Numbered from the stretch's first letter, positions 52,943-61,650 are shown. The stretch: 64,000 bases of DNA from Deltaproteobacteria bacterium (GCA_020444165.1 JAHLLK010000020.1:15867-79866), one strand, 5' to 3'. A program made the numbers and translations. Notes: a model not told the origin generated them from the letters alone.

Positions 52943-53418
52943 GGTTGTCATTTCATGACGTGGGCGGCTGCGCCAGATGCCCGCCGGCGGCGTACCGGGC
53001 CCGCTCCAACCTCCCCTTAGGGTTGTCATTTCATGACGTGGGCGGCTGCGCCAGACGCCCGCCGGCGGCGCTCGGCCGTCGCTCCAACCTCGTTTTAAGG
53101 CTGTCATTTCAGGACGGTGGCGGCTGCGCCAGACGCCCGCTGGCGGCGTACCGGGCCATCGCTCCAACCTCGACCTAGCCTGGGCTACGCCTCCGGTTGT
53201 CGCTCGTCCGTCGCCTTGCCGGCGAACATCTGGCTGTGCCGGTCCGGGGCTGAGGCCACCTGAAAAATCGGATAGGATTCTATTGAAGAACCAGATCGAA
53301 GCAAAACATTGCCCTAAACCATCCGCCCATCCTGAAATATCAGGGCCCAAACCCCAGGCGGATTGTGGCTTCCCCCCAAGCAAGCGAAGCTGGCTTGGGG
53401 GGAAGCCACAACCCGCTA
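52938..53418 (-). repeat. Repeat family B, copy 4, with three 78-bp units and long hairpin
   Basis: Three tandem units (near 52938, 53016 and 53094) each hold TTAGGGTTGTCATTTCATGA or a close variant, GGCGGCTGCGCCAGA and CGCTCCAACCTC. Then follow CTACGCCTCCGGTTGTCGCT, the AT-richer middle part, and the hairpin GATTGTGGCTTCCCCCCAAG with its complement (53361-53414). On the minus strand the order is the same as at 33041-33420. Together with element A it fills the 570-base gap. Confidence 0.88.
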
Positions 53419-53419
53419 A

Positions 53420-53512
53420 AGTTTTTTGGGGGAAGGGGGGTGTGGGGGGAAACCCCTTTTTGTTCACAAAAAGGGGTTTCCCCCCACATCTTCCTCTACC
53501 TCCGAAAGGCTC
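53420..53512 (-). repeat. Element A, copy 8
   Basis: Lies directly downstream of the epimerase stop (53513) and reads in that gene's direction. Stem arms GTGGGGGGAAACCCC and complement surround CTTTTTGTTCACAAAAAG, with outer flanks TTTTTTGGGGGAAGGGGGG and CCACATCTTCCTCTACC. Confidence 0.9.
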
Positions 53513-54436
53513 TTAGCAAGGCTGGCTCGGGGTCCGGCGGACCAGGTCGCTGAGGGCTTGGTCGAGTTGGGGGTAGAGGAATTTGAAGCCGGCGTTGGTG
53601 AGGCGGGTGGGGAGGACCCGCTGGCCTTTCAGCAGGACGGAGCCGAATTCGCCCAGGGCCAGGCGCACGGCGAAGCCCGGGGCGGGCAGGAAGGCGGGGC
53701 GGGAGAGGGCCCGGCCCAGGGCCTTGGCGAACTCCCGGTTGGTCACGGGCCCGGGGGAGGTGAGGTTGAAGGCCCCCGTCAGATCATTTCGTTCGGCCAG
53801 GAACAAGAGGCCGTTGACGAGATCCTGGCGGTGAATCCAGCTGAACCACTGCCGCCCGTCGCCGAGGGGGCCGCCCAGGCCCAGGCGGAAGAGGGGCAGC
53901 ATCTGGGCCAGGGCGCCGCCGTCCGGCCCCAGTACAATGCCGAAGCGGGTGATCACCACCCGGACCCCCAGCTTCTCCGCCCCCAGGGCGGCGGCTTCCC
54001 ACTGGCGGGAGACCTCGGCCAAAAAGCCGTCGCCGGAGGGGTCCTTCTCGGTCAGTTCCTCGTCGCCGTGAAAGCCGTAGAAGCCCACCGCCGAGGTGGA
54101 GAGCAGGCTCTTGGGGCCCTCTCCCCGGCCCAGGGCCTCCACCAGGTTGGTGGTGGTCCAGACCCGGCTTTGCAGGATCAGGTCCTTGTAGGCCGGGGTC
54201 CAGCGCCCGAAGATGGAGGCGCCGGCCAGGTTCACGGCCAGGTCGGCCTGGGCGGCGGCGTCTTGCCAGGGCCCGGGCAGGGTGGGGTCGCCCACCACGG
54301 CGGTGACGCCCAGGGGCAGGCGGCCCGAGCCCGGTTGGGAACGGGTGAGCACGGACACCTGATGGCCGGCCCGCACCAAGCCCTCGCCCAGGGCCCGTCC
54401 CACGAACCCGCTGCCGCCGGTGATGAACACGTTCAT
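53513..54436 (-). CDS. TIGR01777-type NAD-dependent epimerase
   Basis: The 307-residue extended short-chain dehydrogenase has a Rossmann start MNVFITGGSGFVGRALGEGL, VNLAGASIFGRWTP and LLSTSAVGFYGFHGDE. VVITRFGIVLGPDGGAL and GDGRQWFSWIHRQDLV are the hallmark blocks of the TIGR01777/YfcH group, and a DUF1731-like C-terminus (LPAPGFAVRLALGEFGSVLL) follows. The group's substrates are not established. The SDR tyrosine is present in GFYG, without the usual YXXXK lysine spacing, as is common in this group. It lies 156 bases downstream of lrgB on the same strand. Confidence 0.92.
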   Translation of the reverse strand: MNVFITGGSGFVGRALGEGLVRAGHQVSVLTRSQPGSGRLPLGVTAVVGDPTLPGPWQDAAAQADLAVNLAGASIFGRWTPAYKDLILQSRVWTTTNLVEALGRGEGPKSLLSTSAVGFYGFHGDEELTEKDPSGDGFLAEVSRQWEAAALGAEKLGVRVVITRFGIVLGPDGGALAQMLPLFRLGLGGPLGDGRQWFSWIHRQDLVNGLLFLAERNDLTGAFNLTSPGPVTNREFAKALGRALSRPAFLPAPGFAVRLALGEFGSVLLKGQRVLPTRLTNAGFKFLYPQLDQALSDLVRRTPSQPC

Positions 54437-54592
54437 GTGCTTGTTTGCCTCCAGCTATAAAGGAACCACGGCCCCCGGCCGGCCCCGGGCCGGACGATCC
54501 TCAACAAAACCTTTAATAAAAAAGTTTAAGGCAGATGGCAGGGTTGGCCCAGGAAAATTTCGTTCCCCAGCCTTGGCCAGGCTGGCCGGGGC

Positions 54593-55318
54593 TCAGAAGA
54601 GGGAGACCAGCCAGTAGAAGAGCTTCATCAGCGGGGGGGTGACCAGGGCGGTGGCCAGGCCATTGAGGCAGATGGCCAGGCCGCTGGTGGCCCCGGCCAG
54701 TTCGCCTTCCTCCAGGGCCCGGGCGGTGCCGATGCCGTGGGCCGCGGCGCCCATGGCCAGGCCGAAGGCGGTGTCGCCCGTCACCCGGCACAGGCGGAGG
54801 AAGGGGGGGCCCAGCACCGCGCCCAGCACCCCGGCGGCCACCACTAGGGCCGCGGTGAGGGGGGGGATGCCCCCCAGGGTTTGGGCCACGCCCATGGCCA
54901 TGGGGGTGGTGATGGATTTGGGGGCCAGGGAGGCCACCACCTGAGGCGGCGCGCCCAGGAGGAGGGCGGTCAGGCCGGCGGTGGTCACCCCCACCACCGA
55001 GCCGACCAGGATGGAGAACAGGATGGAGCGGCCCCGCTCCTGGATGGTGGGAAGCTGCTGGTACAACGGCAGGCCCAGGGCCACCACGGCCGGCCCCAGG
55101 AAGAAGGAGATGAGCCGGCCGCCCTGGTGGTAGGTCTGGTAATCCAGGCCCAACAGCTTCAGCAGGGCGATGAGGGTCACGATGGAGACCAGGACCGGGT
55201 TCAGGATGAACCAGCCCAGGCGGGTGTACAGGGCGCGGGCCAGCTGGAACACCAGGAGGGTCAGGGCCACGGAGAAAACCGGGCCGGTCAACAGGGGGTT
55301 GCTCAACAAGGGGCTCAT
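54593..55318 (-). CDS. lrgB: LrgB/CidB family membrane protein
   Basis: The 241-residue integral membrane protein has about six to seven hydrophobic segments. FFLGPAVVALGLPLYQQ, LAPKSITTPMAMGVAQTLGG and TGDTAFGLAMGAAAHGIGTARAL are the conserved LrgB blocks. With LrgA it forms the pair first described in murein hydrolase export or cell-death control. Homologues move pyruvate or glycolate and related small acids (PlgG in plants, PftAB in Bacillus). Its ATG at 55318 overlaps the lrgA stop by four bases (ATGA), so the pair is co-translated. Confidence 0.93.
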   Translation of the reverse strand: MSPLLSNPLLTGPVFSVALTLLVFQLARALYTRLGWFILNPVLVSIVTLIALLKLLGLDYQTYHQGGRLISFFLGPAVVALGLPLYQQLPTIQERGRSILFSILVGSVVGVTTAGLTALLLGAPPQVVASLAPKSITTPMAMGVAQTLGGIPPLTAALVVAAGVLGAVLGPPFLRLCRVTGDTAFGLAMGAAAHGIGTARALEEGELAGATSGLAICLNGLATALVTPPLMKLFYWLVSLF

Positions 55319-55653
55319 GGGCGGGGCTCCAGGGCCTGTTGCAGGCGCCCCACCACGAACAGCACGGCAAAGGAGCTGAGGAAGAAGCCGGCGCCCAGGG
55401 GAAGCCAGTTCTCGGCCACCAGATCGCCGTAGAGCATCAGCCCCACCCCGGGCGGCACGAACAAAAAGGCCAGGTTTTTCACCAGGGCCTGGGCCGCGTC
55501 CTCCACGTCCTCGGTCTTGATCCACCCCAGCCGGAGGCACACGGTGAGGAGCACCATGCCCAGGATGTTGCCGGGGATGGGCAGGCCCAGGAGGTCCACC
55601 AGGGCCTCGCCCAGCCACAACAGCCCCATGAGGTAGCACATGCCGGTGATCAT
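55315..55653 (-). CDS. lrgA: LrgA/CidA family holin-like protein
   Basis: The 112-residue membrane protein has four hydrophobic segments. LLWLGEALVDLLGLPIPGNILGMVLL contains the LPIPGXXXGM motif of the family, and FLFVPPGVGLMLYGDLV the second conserved block. It is the holin-like partner of LrgB; the pair may carry small carboxylates such as pyruvate or glycolate, or control autolysis. I chose ATG 55653 to give the family length; the frame is open farther upstream without a clear ribosome-binding site. A promoter is not evident in the region upstream, which contains strong GC hairpins. Confidence 0.88.
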   Translation of the reverse strand: MITGMCYLMGLLWLGEALVDLLGLPIPGNILGMVLLTVCLRLGWIKTEDVEDAAQALVKNLAFLFVPPGVGLMLYGDLVAENWLPLGAGFFLSSFAVLFVVGRLQQALEPRP

Positions 55654-55752
55654 GAACGCCGCGTTCCCCGCCCCGGCGGGGACCTGGGGCGGCTCTCTCT
55701 CCGGCCGGGGCCCCGCGCCCCGGACGACCTCTACTAAAATACGCAGAGAACT

Positions 55753-55811
55753 CCCCGGCGGCAAGGCCGGGGGGCGGCGCGCAGCCGCCGGGGGAGCCGG
55801 AAGGGCTCCCC
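55753..55811 (-). terminator. GC hairpins after uspA
   Basis: Two hairpins, GGGGAGCC/GGCTCCCC (55791-55811) and CCCCGGC/GCCGGGG (55753-55772), lie 30-85 bases downstream of the uspA stop on the minus strand. There is no strong U run. Confidence 0.4.
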
Positions 55812-55839
55812 GCGGCCGGGCTGCTCAGCCGGAAGCAGG

Positions 55840-56292
55840 TTAGTTGTGCAGCGGATTGACCACGAAGACCGGGATGTGGGAGCTTTTGATCACCCGTTCG
55901 GCCACGCTGCCGAACACCGCGTGCTCGAATCCGGTGCGGCCGTGGGTGGCCATGACGATCAGGTCGATCTCGTGCTTCTTGATATAGGCCAGGATTTCCT
56001 TGGCCGGGTCGCCGATGAGCACCTCGGTGGTGGTCCCCGGCAGGTCGCTCAGGTGCTCCTTGACGAATTTATCCATCATCTCCGTGGAGTAGGATTGGAT
56101 CTGCTTGCTCACCTCGTCCAAGTTCAGATGGGGAGCGTAGACAAAGGGAAAATTGAATTCCAGGTTGCTGGAGACGTTGAGCACGAAAAGCTCGGCCTGG
56201 TATTTTTGCACCAGGGATTTGACCCAGGGCAAAAGCCGGCTGTTGTGCTCAGAGAAGTCCGTGGGGAACAGTATTTTCTTGATCTCCTTCAT
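55840..56292 (-). CDS. Universal stress protein UspA family
   Basis: The 150-residue cytosolic protein is a single USP domain: KKILFPTDFSEHNSRLL at the start, VLIGDPAKEILAYIKK in the middle and ATHGRTGFEHAVFGSVAERV at the end. The last matches the GX2GX9G(S/T) ATP-binding loop, so it should bind ATP. It is transcribed alone, divergent from the DUF364 gene across a region packed with palindromes. ATG 56292 has GAGGTTTACC upstream. It differs from the tandem stress protein at 4990 in both size and sequence. Confidence 0.93.
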   Translation of the reverse strand: MKEIKKILFPTDFSEHNSRLLPWVKSLVQKYQAELFVLNVSSNLEFNFPFVYAPHLNLDEVSKQIQSYSTEMMDKFVKEHLSDLPGTTTEVLIGDPAKEILAYIKKHEIDLIVMATHGRTGFEHAVFGSVAERVIKSSHIPVFVVNPLHN

Positions 56293-56502
56293 GGTAAACC
56301 TCCAGCTAAACTTTGACCCACACCCGCGGGCGACGGTGAATCCATGGCAACGGGCTCGGAGAGCCCTGGGCATATTATCTGCTTATTGGTCCGCAATACA
56401 AAACCTTTTGGAGACTGGCCCGCAGCCCGGCCCCACCGCCGCACCGGGCGGGGGCGGCAAAAGCGCTGGACGCCCGGGCCAGGTCAGTGGTATTTGGCCC
56501 CA

Positions 56503-56701
56503 GGAGGCTACGGGAATAGTTACTCCCATAGCCTCCCGGCGGGCCATGCACGGCCCGCCCGAGACTATGCCGAAATTATTTTCGGCATAGTTTAGGGCCC
56601 TTGCCAAAGTTTACTTTTGGCAAGGGCGCAGAGGAGAAAGCCACGGACCATCCCAAAGAAGCTCGCGGCTTGTTTGGGGACCCCGGGGGACGGCTTTCTC
56701 C
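56503..56701. repeat. Train of five consecutive palindromes
   Basis: Five separate inverted repeats follow one another almost without gaps: GGAGGCTA/TAGCCTCC (56503-56536), GGCGGGCC/GGCCCGCC (56538-56559), ACTATGCCGAAA/TTTCGGCATAGT (56564-56591), GCCCTTGCCAAA/TTTGGCAAGGGC (56597-56627) and GGAGAAAGCC/GGCTTTCTCC (56633-56701). They differ from one another in sequence. They fill most of the 473-base divergent gap between uspA and the DUF364 gene. No gene is visible there. Confidence 0.9.
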
Positions 56702-56765
56702 TACATACTGTTAGCCTGTTGAATTACAATCAAATCCTTACACGACCCTGGAGCGGAAGCCAGCC

Positions 56766-57512
56766 ATGGGACGCATCACAGATAGTTTGGTGGAGATTCT
56801 GACCCCCCTGGGCGGAGTGCGGGTGACCCGGGTGATCATCGGGCTGTATTACACGGCGGTCCAACTGGCGGACGGCCGCGGCGGCGTGGCCTTCACCTTC
56901 CGCGATCTGGCCGGCAAGGGCTGCCCGGTGCACATGGGCCCCCGGCCCCTGGCCGGCCGGCTGGCCGAAGAGCTGCTGCCCTGCCTGACCCTGGCCGACC
57001 CCATCCTGGCCGCGGTGGGCCTGGCCACGGCCAACGCCCTGGCCCCGGACCACCCGGGCGAGAAATCCGGCGACGTGCTGGCCCATCTGGACCTGCGCCC
57101 CGACGACCGGGTGGGCATGGTGGGCGACTTCCGCCCCGTGCTGCCGGCCCTCAGGAAAAGGGTGGGCCAGGTGGCGGTGTTCGAGCGGGTGCAGTTCCCC
57201 CAGGACGGCCTGTTGCCCTATGAGCAGGCCTTTGACCTCCTGCCCCAGTGCCAGGTGGCGGTGGTCAGCGGCACCACCGTGCTGAACGGCACCTTGGAGC
57301 CTTTGCTGGAAGCTGCGGCCAATTGCCGGGAAGTGGTGATCCTGGGCGCCTCCACCCCCATGACTCCGGAAGCCTTCGCCGGCACTCCCGTGTCCGTGCT
57401 CTCCGGGGTAAAAGTGACGCATACCGAGGAGTTGGTGCAGGTGGTGGCCGAAGGCGGCGGCATGCATCAGTTCAAGGGCCTCATCGACAAGCTGTACCTT
57501 TCCCTGTCCTGA
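56766..57512 (+). CDS. DUF364/DUF4213 Rossmann-like heavy-metal chelation protein
   Basis: The 248-residue protein has an N-terminal DUF4213 fold (about 1-85, VIIGLYYTAVQLADGRGGVAF) and a C-terminal DUF364 domain. The latter contains VGMVGDFRPVLPALRK, AVVSGTTVLNGTLEPLLEAA and VVILGASTPMTPEAF. Pfam names DUF364 a putative heavy-metal chelation domain; members occur with molybdate, iron or corrinoid transport genes in anaerobes, but the reaction is unproven. ATG 56766 has GGAGCGGAAG upstream. It is a single gene divergent from uspA. Confidence 0.88.
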   Translation: MGRITDSLVEILTPLGGVRVTRVIIGLYYTAVQLADGRGGVAFTFRDLAGKGCPVHMGPRPLAGRLAEELLPCLTLADPILAAVGLATANALAPDHPGEKSGDVLAHLDLRPDDRVGMVGDFRPVLPALRKRVGQVAVFERVQFPQDGLLPYEQAFDLLPQCQVAVVSGTTVLNGTLEPLLEAAANCREVVILGASTPMTPEAFAGTPVSVLSGVKVTHTEELVQVVAEGGGMHQFKGLIDKLYLSLS

Positions 57513-57583
57513 GCCCCGGAATCCCGGCCTCCGGCCCGCGCCGGCTTATGTAATAGCGAATACTTTAAACTCCCGAGGATCGC

Positions 57584-60500
57584 ATGGACCAACTCGTTTT
57601 GACCTTGGAACCTCTGGCCCAAAGCCTGGCTTGCCGCCTGGCCTGGGGGGGCGAGGAAGCCCGGGGGGAGATCAGCCCCCTTTTGCCCCAACCCCCGGTG
57701 GAGGCCTCCCTGGCTTGGCTCCTGGCCGATCCCTGGGCGGAGCTGGGCCACGAGAAATCGCGCCGCTTCCTGGACCACCTGGCCGGGTTCGCGGCCCAGG
57801 GCCGGGCCCTGGGCCGGGCGCTGACCGCCACCCCGGAGATGGCCGAACTCCTCACCCGGGCCCTGGCCGCGGGCCCGCCGCTCCTGGTGATCCGCGCGGC
57901 CGCCCCCGCGCTCATGGGCCTGGCCTGGGAATACCTGGCCAACGAGGAGGGCAGCCCCCTGTTCGGCGGGCTGGCCGGGGTAGTCCGCCAGGGCCTGACT
58001 GACCTCCCGGCCCCGGCTGGCCAGCCCCCGGCCCGGCCGCTGGCGGCGTTGTGGGCCCTGGCCCGCCCCGCGGAGCCCGCGGGCACAGCGGACGGCTTGG
58101 CCGCCTTGGCCCTGGAGGACCTGGGCGCCCCGGGGGCCCGGGCGCTGCGGGCCGGCTCCCTGGCCGCCCTGCGCGCGGAACTGGGCCGGAAACCCGGCGC
58201 GGTGGACGTGCTGCACCTGGCCGCGCCGCTGGCCGCCGGGGCCCTGGTCCTGGAAGACGGCCCCTGCCCGGCCGCCGACCTGGCCGAGGTGCTGGCCGGG
58301 AGCCGGGTGCCGGTCCTGGTGCTGCACGGTGTGGGCTCGCCGCCGGCCGACACCCTGGCCCTGGCCCAGGAGCTGATCCTGGCCGGGGTGCCGGCCGTGC
58401 TGGCCCTGGCCCGGCCCTGGCGGCCGGAGAGCCGGCGGCAATTCCTCACCACCTTTCAGCAACTCCTGGCCACCGGCTCCCCGGTGTCGGCCGCCTGCCA
58501 GGCGGCCCGGCGCGAGCTGTGGCTCAAGCGGAGCCGGCGGCGCCTGGTGGATTGGGGCGCCGCGGCCCTGTTCCTGGCCGGCGACCCGGTTTTGGTGCGT
58601 CCGGACGGGGCGGCGGCCCCGGCCCGGGTGGAACCGGCGGCGAGCCTGCCCCCGGGCCGGGAGGACGAGGTGTTGGCCTTGGACCGCCGGCTGGCGGAAA
58701 AGGGCGCGGTGCTGGTGCAAGGCCCGGCCGGCCTGGGCAAGAGCGAGCTTCTGGCCGGGGTGGCCGCCTGGCAGGCGCGGGTGCGCCCGGGCCTCCGGGT
58801 GTGGCGCGGCGCGGGGGAGGCGGACAGCGCGGCCCTGGTGGCCAGTCTGGAAACTGAGCTGGGCAACCTGCCCCCGGCCGGCCCGGAGGAGGACCTGGCC
58901 GCGCGGCTCACCCGCCTGGCCCAGGCCTTGCGTGAAGACCCCACCCCCCGCCTGCTCCTCTGGGATCAGGTGGAGGCCCTGACCGGCTACCCCCGGCCTG
59001 GCTCCGCGGCGGCGGAAGAACTCCCCGCCTGGCGGGAGTTCCTGGCCGGCCTGGCCGGCGGGGCCGCCGAGGCGGTGTTGGCCTCCCGCCGGCCGGAAAT
59101 GGACCTGTCCCCAGCTCCGGCCTGGGACCTGTGCGGCCTGAGCCTCCCGGCCGCCCGCCGGTGGGTGCTGGACCTGGCCCGGGAGCGCGGCCTGGCCGCC
59201 CGGCTCGGCAATGAAGTCGCGGAGCCCGGCGGCGAGGAGACCCTGAGCCGCCTGGTGGCGCAGACCGGGGGCCATCCCCTGGCCTTGGCCGCCCTGGCCG
59301 GCCGCCTGGGGGAAGCGCCCCTGGCCGCCCTGGCTGAAGAGACCCCGCCCGTGCCGCCGGCCCTGGCCGCCCTGTTGGCCGACCTGGCCCCCGCCCTGGA
59401 GCCCGCGGACCTGGCCGCCCTGGAGCTTCTGGGCCTGGCCTGGGGCACCTGCCATGCCAAACTGCTGGTGGACCTGGCCACCCACCCGGACTTCCCCGCC
59501 GGGACGGGCCCCCGCCCCGCGGCCGCCACGGTGCAGGCCGGCCTGGACCTGGCCCGCGACCTGGGCCTGGCCGTGCCCCTGGCCGCGGACCCCGAATTCT
59601 GGGCGCCGGTCCCCGGGCTCACCGCCTGGGCCTGGGGCCGCCTGGCCGCCCGGGCGGCCGGCGGCGAGGCCGCCCTCAAGGCCCATCTCATCCGGGGCTG
59701 GGCCGCCTTTGCCGACCATGCCCTGCACTCCCTCGACGAGGGCGACACGGCCGCCCGGGCTCTGGTGGTGGTGGGCCGCCAGGAGGAGGACCTCCGCCGC
59801 GCCCTGGCCTGGGCCGGAGCGGCCCGTGCTTGGGCCCGGGTGCACGTGATCCTGGAGCTGCTCTCCGTCTTGTGGGGCCGCACCGGTCGGGGCGCCGAGG
59901 CCCGGGCGGTGCGCCTGGCCTGGCGCAGCCTGGTGACCACCGCGGACGGCGGGCCGGTGGATGCCCAGGACATCGCCGCCCTGAACCTCTGGGGCGTCCT
60001 CTGGGAGGAAGAAGCCCAGGCGCTCCTCTCCCGGGGCCAGGCCGGCGAGGCCCGGGACATCTACCTGCGGCTCCAGGCCCCCCTGGACCCGGACGACCCC
60101 GACCAGACGCTGCGCCGCGCCGCCAACCTGCACAACCTGGGGGTGGCCGAGGAGCACCTGGGCCTGGTCGACGAGGCGGTGAGCCACTTCCGCCAATCCC
60201 TGGAACTGAAGGAAAAACTGGGCAACCCCGCCTTCACCGCGCCCACCCTGGTGCATCTGGGCAACCTGGCCCTGCAACGGGGCGCGGCCCCCGAGGCCGG
60301 GGCCTGGTACGGCCAGGCCGCCGAAGCCTTCAAACTGGCCGGGGATGACGAGCGCCTGGCCTCCCTGGAGTTCCAACTGGGCATGCTGGCCCACGGCCAG
60401 AACCGCCTGGCCGAGGCCGAGGACCACTACCGCCGCTCTCAGGACCTCCGCCGCGCCCAGAACGACCAGGCCGGGGAAGCCGCCTGCCTGCACCAACTGG

Positions 60501-61240
60501 GCGGGGTGGCCTTCTCGGCCGGGGACGCGGTGCGGGCCGGGGAGCGCTTCCAACAAGCCCTGGCCCTGGCCGAGCTGGCCGGCGACCAGGCCAGGATGGG
60601 GGAATACGCCCACCACCTGGGCCTGGCGGCCGATGCCCTGGGCCAAGCCGAGCAGGCCAAGGCCTGGTTCGAGCGGGCCCTGGGCTGGAACCGCGCCGCC
60701 GGGCACCAGGCGGGCGAGGCCCTGGACCTGGCCCAACTGGGCAATCAGGCCCTGCAACAGGAGGACTTTCACCGGGCCGAGGGCCTGTTCCGCCAGGCCC
60801 TGGAGCTTCACCGCGCCATGCAGGCCGGGGTGTGGGTGGCCCGGGACCTGCACCAGCTCGGGCTGGTGCGCCTGGCCCTGGACGACCTCTCCGGCGCGGA
60901 AAAGCACCTGGAGGAAAGCCTGGACTTCGCCTCCCAGGGCGGCAACGCCGTGGAACAAGCCGGCACCCTGACCGCCCTGGGGCTGGTCAAGGCCGGCCAG
61001 GGCCACGGCGAACCCTTCCTGGCCCACGTGCTGGCCGCCCTGAACTTCTACCTCTCCCGGGAAGAACTCCACCCCCGAGCCGGCGAGATCCTGGCCCAAA
61101 TGGTCCACTTCCGCGAACAAGGACTCTTCGGCCCTGAACTCCTGACCGCGGTCTACCAAAAAATTTTCCAGGAAGAACCCCCCGATTGGCTCCTGGAACG
61201 CGTGCTGGGCGGCCCCCGCGGCGAAGGCGGGAGAGCTTAG
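57584..61240 (+). CDS. Giant CHAT-like / STAND NTPase / TPR protein
   Basis: The 1218-residue cytosolic protein has three parts. Residues about 60-320 match a CHAT (caspase-like) domain in order: VDVLHLAAPLAAGALVLEDG, PVLVLHGVGS, LILAGVPAVLALARPW and ACQAARRELW. The catalytic His-Gly is replaced (HLAAPL) and no cysteine stands at the active-site strand. Residues about 350-620 are a STAND/AP-type NTPase with P-loop GPAGLGKSELL (about 378) and a Walker B-like LLLWDQVEAL (about 456). Residues about 822-1180 hold at least seven TPRs with a 40-residue period of the kinesin-light-chain type. ATG 57584 follows GAGGATCGC. It is monocistronic. Similar architectures act as ligand-triggered switches in defence or signalling; here the protease looks inactive. 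Confidence 0.85.
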   Translation: MDQLVLTLEPLAQSLACRLAWGGEEARGEISPLLPQPPVEASLAWLLADPWAELGHEKSRRFLDHLAGFAAQGRALGRALTATPEMAELLTRALAAGPPLLVIRAAAPALMGLAWEYLANEEGSPLFGGLAGVVRQGLTDLPAPAGQPPARPLAALWALARPAEPAGTADGLAALALEDLGAPGARALRAGSLAALRAELGRKPGAVDVLHLAAPLAAGALVLEDGPCPAADLAEVLAGSRVPVLVLHGVGSPPADTLALAQELILAGVPAVLALARPWRPESRRQFLTTFQQLLATGSPVSAACQAARRELWLKRSRRRLVDWGAAALFLAGDPVLVRPDGAAAPARVEPAASLPPGREDEVLALDRRLAEKGAVLVQGPAGLGKSELLAGVAAWQARVRPGLRVWRGAGEADSAALVASLETELGNLPPAGPEEDLAARLTRLAQALREDPTPRLLLWDQVEALTGYPRPGSAAAEELPAWREFLAGLAGGAAEAVLASRRPEMDLSPAPAWDLCGLSLPAARRWVLDLARERGLAARLGNEVAEPGGEETLSRLVAQTGGHPLALAALAGRLGEAPLAALAEETPPVPPALAALLADLAPALEPADLAALELLGLAWGTCHAKLLVDLATHPDFPAGTGPRPAAATVQAGLDLARDLGLAVPLAADPEFWAPVPGLTAWAWGRLAARAAGGEAALKAHLIRGWAAFADHALHSLDEGDTAARALVVVGRQEEDLRRALAWAGAARAWARVHVILELLSVLWGRTGRGAEARAVRLAWRSLVTTADGGPVDAQDIAALNLWGVLWEEEAQALLSRGQAGEARDIYLRLQAPLDPDDPDQTLRRAANLHNLGVAEEHLGLVDEAVSHFRQSLELKEKLGNPAFTAPTLVHLGNLALQRGAAPEAGAWYGQAAEAFKLAGDDERLASLEFQLGMLAHGQNRLAEAEDHYRRSQDLRRAQNDQAGEAACLHQLGGVAFSAGDAVRAGERFQQALALAELAGDQARMGEYAHHLGLAADALGQAEQAKAWFERALGWNRAAGHQAGEALDLAQLGNQALQQEDFHRAEGLFRQALELHRAMQAGVWVARDLHQLGLVRLALDDLSGAEKHLEESLDFASQGGNAVEQAGTLTALGLVKAGQGHGEPFLAHVLAALNFYLSREELHPRAGEILAQMVHFREQGLFGPELLTAVYQKIFQEEPPDWLLERVLGGPRGEGGRA

Positions 61241-61325
61241 GGGAAGATGTGGAAGATGTGGGGGGAAACCCCTTTTTGTGAACAAAAAGGGGTTTCCCCC
61301 CACACCCCCCTTCCCCAAAAAAACT
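61241..61325 (+). repeat. Element A, copy 9
   Basis: Starts immediately after the stop of the CHAT-STAND-TPR gene, in gene direction. GGGGAAGATGTGGAAGATG (a duplicated AAGATGTGG) leads into the stem GTGGGGGGAAACCCC around CTTTTTGTGAACAAAAAG. It ends CCCCCCTTCCCCAAAAAAAC. Confidence 0.9.
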
Positions 61326-61344
61326 TGGTGTTGTTCACGCGGTA

Positions 61345-61520
61345 CGGGCCTCTCTACGGGAGCGCGGGACGTTTGAGGTGAATGACAGCCTCGCCCGACC
61401 CGCTATGCCAGCAGCGGCACGCTGCCGGCACGCTGCCTGGGAAGGCTTTCAGTTGCGAAGTGGGCCCCCCTTCGGGAGCGTGGGGCGCTGGGGCGGAGGT
61501 GGGCCTCGCCCGACACGATA
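61345..61520 (+). repeat. Repeat family C, copy 3 (about 1.5 units)
   Basis: Contains CTCTACGGGAGCGCGGGACG, TGAATGACAGCCTCGCCCGA, CCAGCAGCGGCACGCTGCC and a second CTTCGGGAGCG with GGGCGGAGG. It is intermediate between the subtypes at 9809 and 34836, which ties the two arrays into one family. Together with element A it occupies most of the 410-base gap before the epimerase gene; 61521-61650 holds nothing recognisable beyond the gene leader. Confidence 0.75.
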
Positions 61521-61650
61521 TACGAGCCCAGGTACTGGGCTTGTCAGGGGGGTGGGGAGCATCTAATATGGAGGGGCTTAAGGGTAAAGTGTTTTGGTGG
61601 GAGATGCGGGGGCTGGGGAAGCTTGCATAATCCAGGATTGGGAGTAGATC

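Noticed and set aside
57467..61318. Minus-strand open frame of about 1280 codons
   Set aside because: It mirrors the CHAT-STAND-TPR gene, has low-complexity Gly/Gln/Ala composition and runs into element A; it is not a gene.
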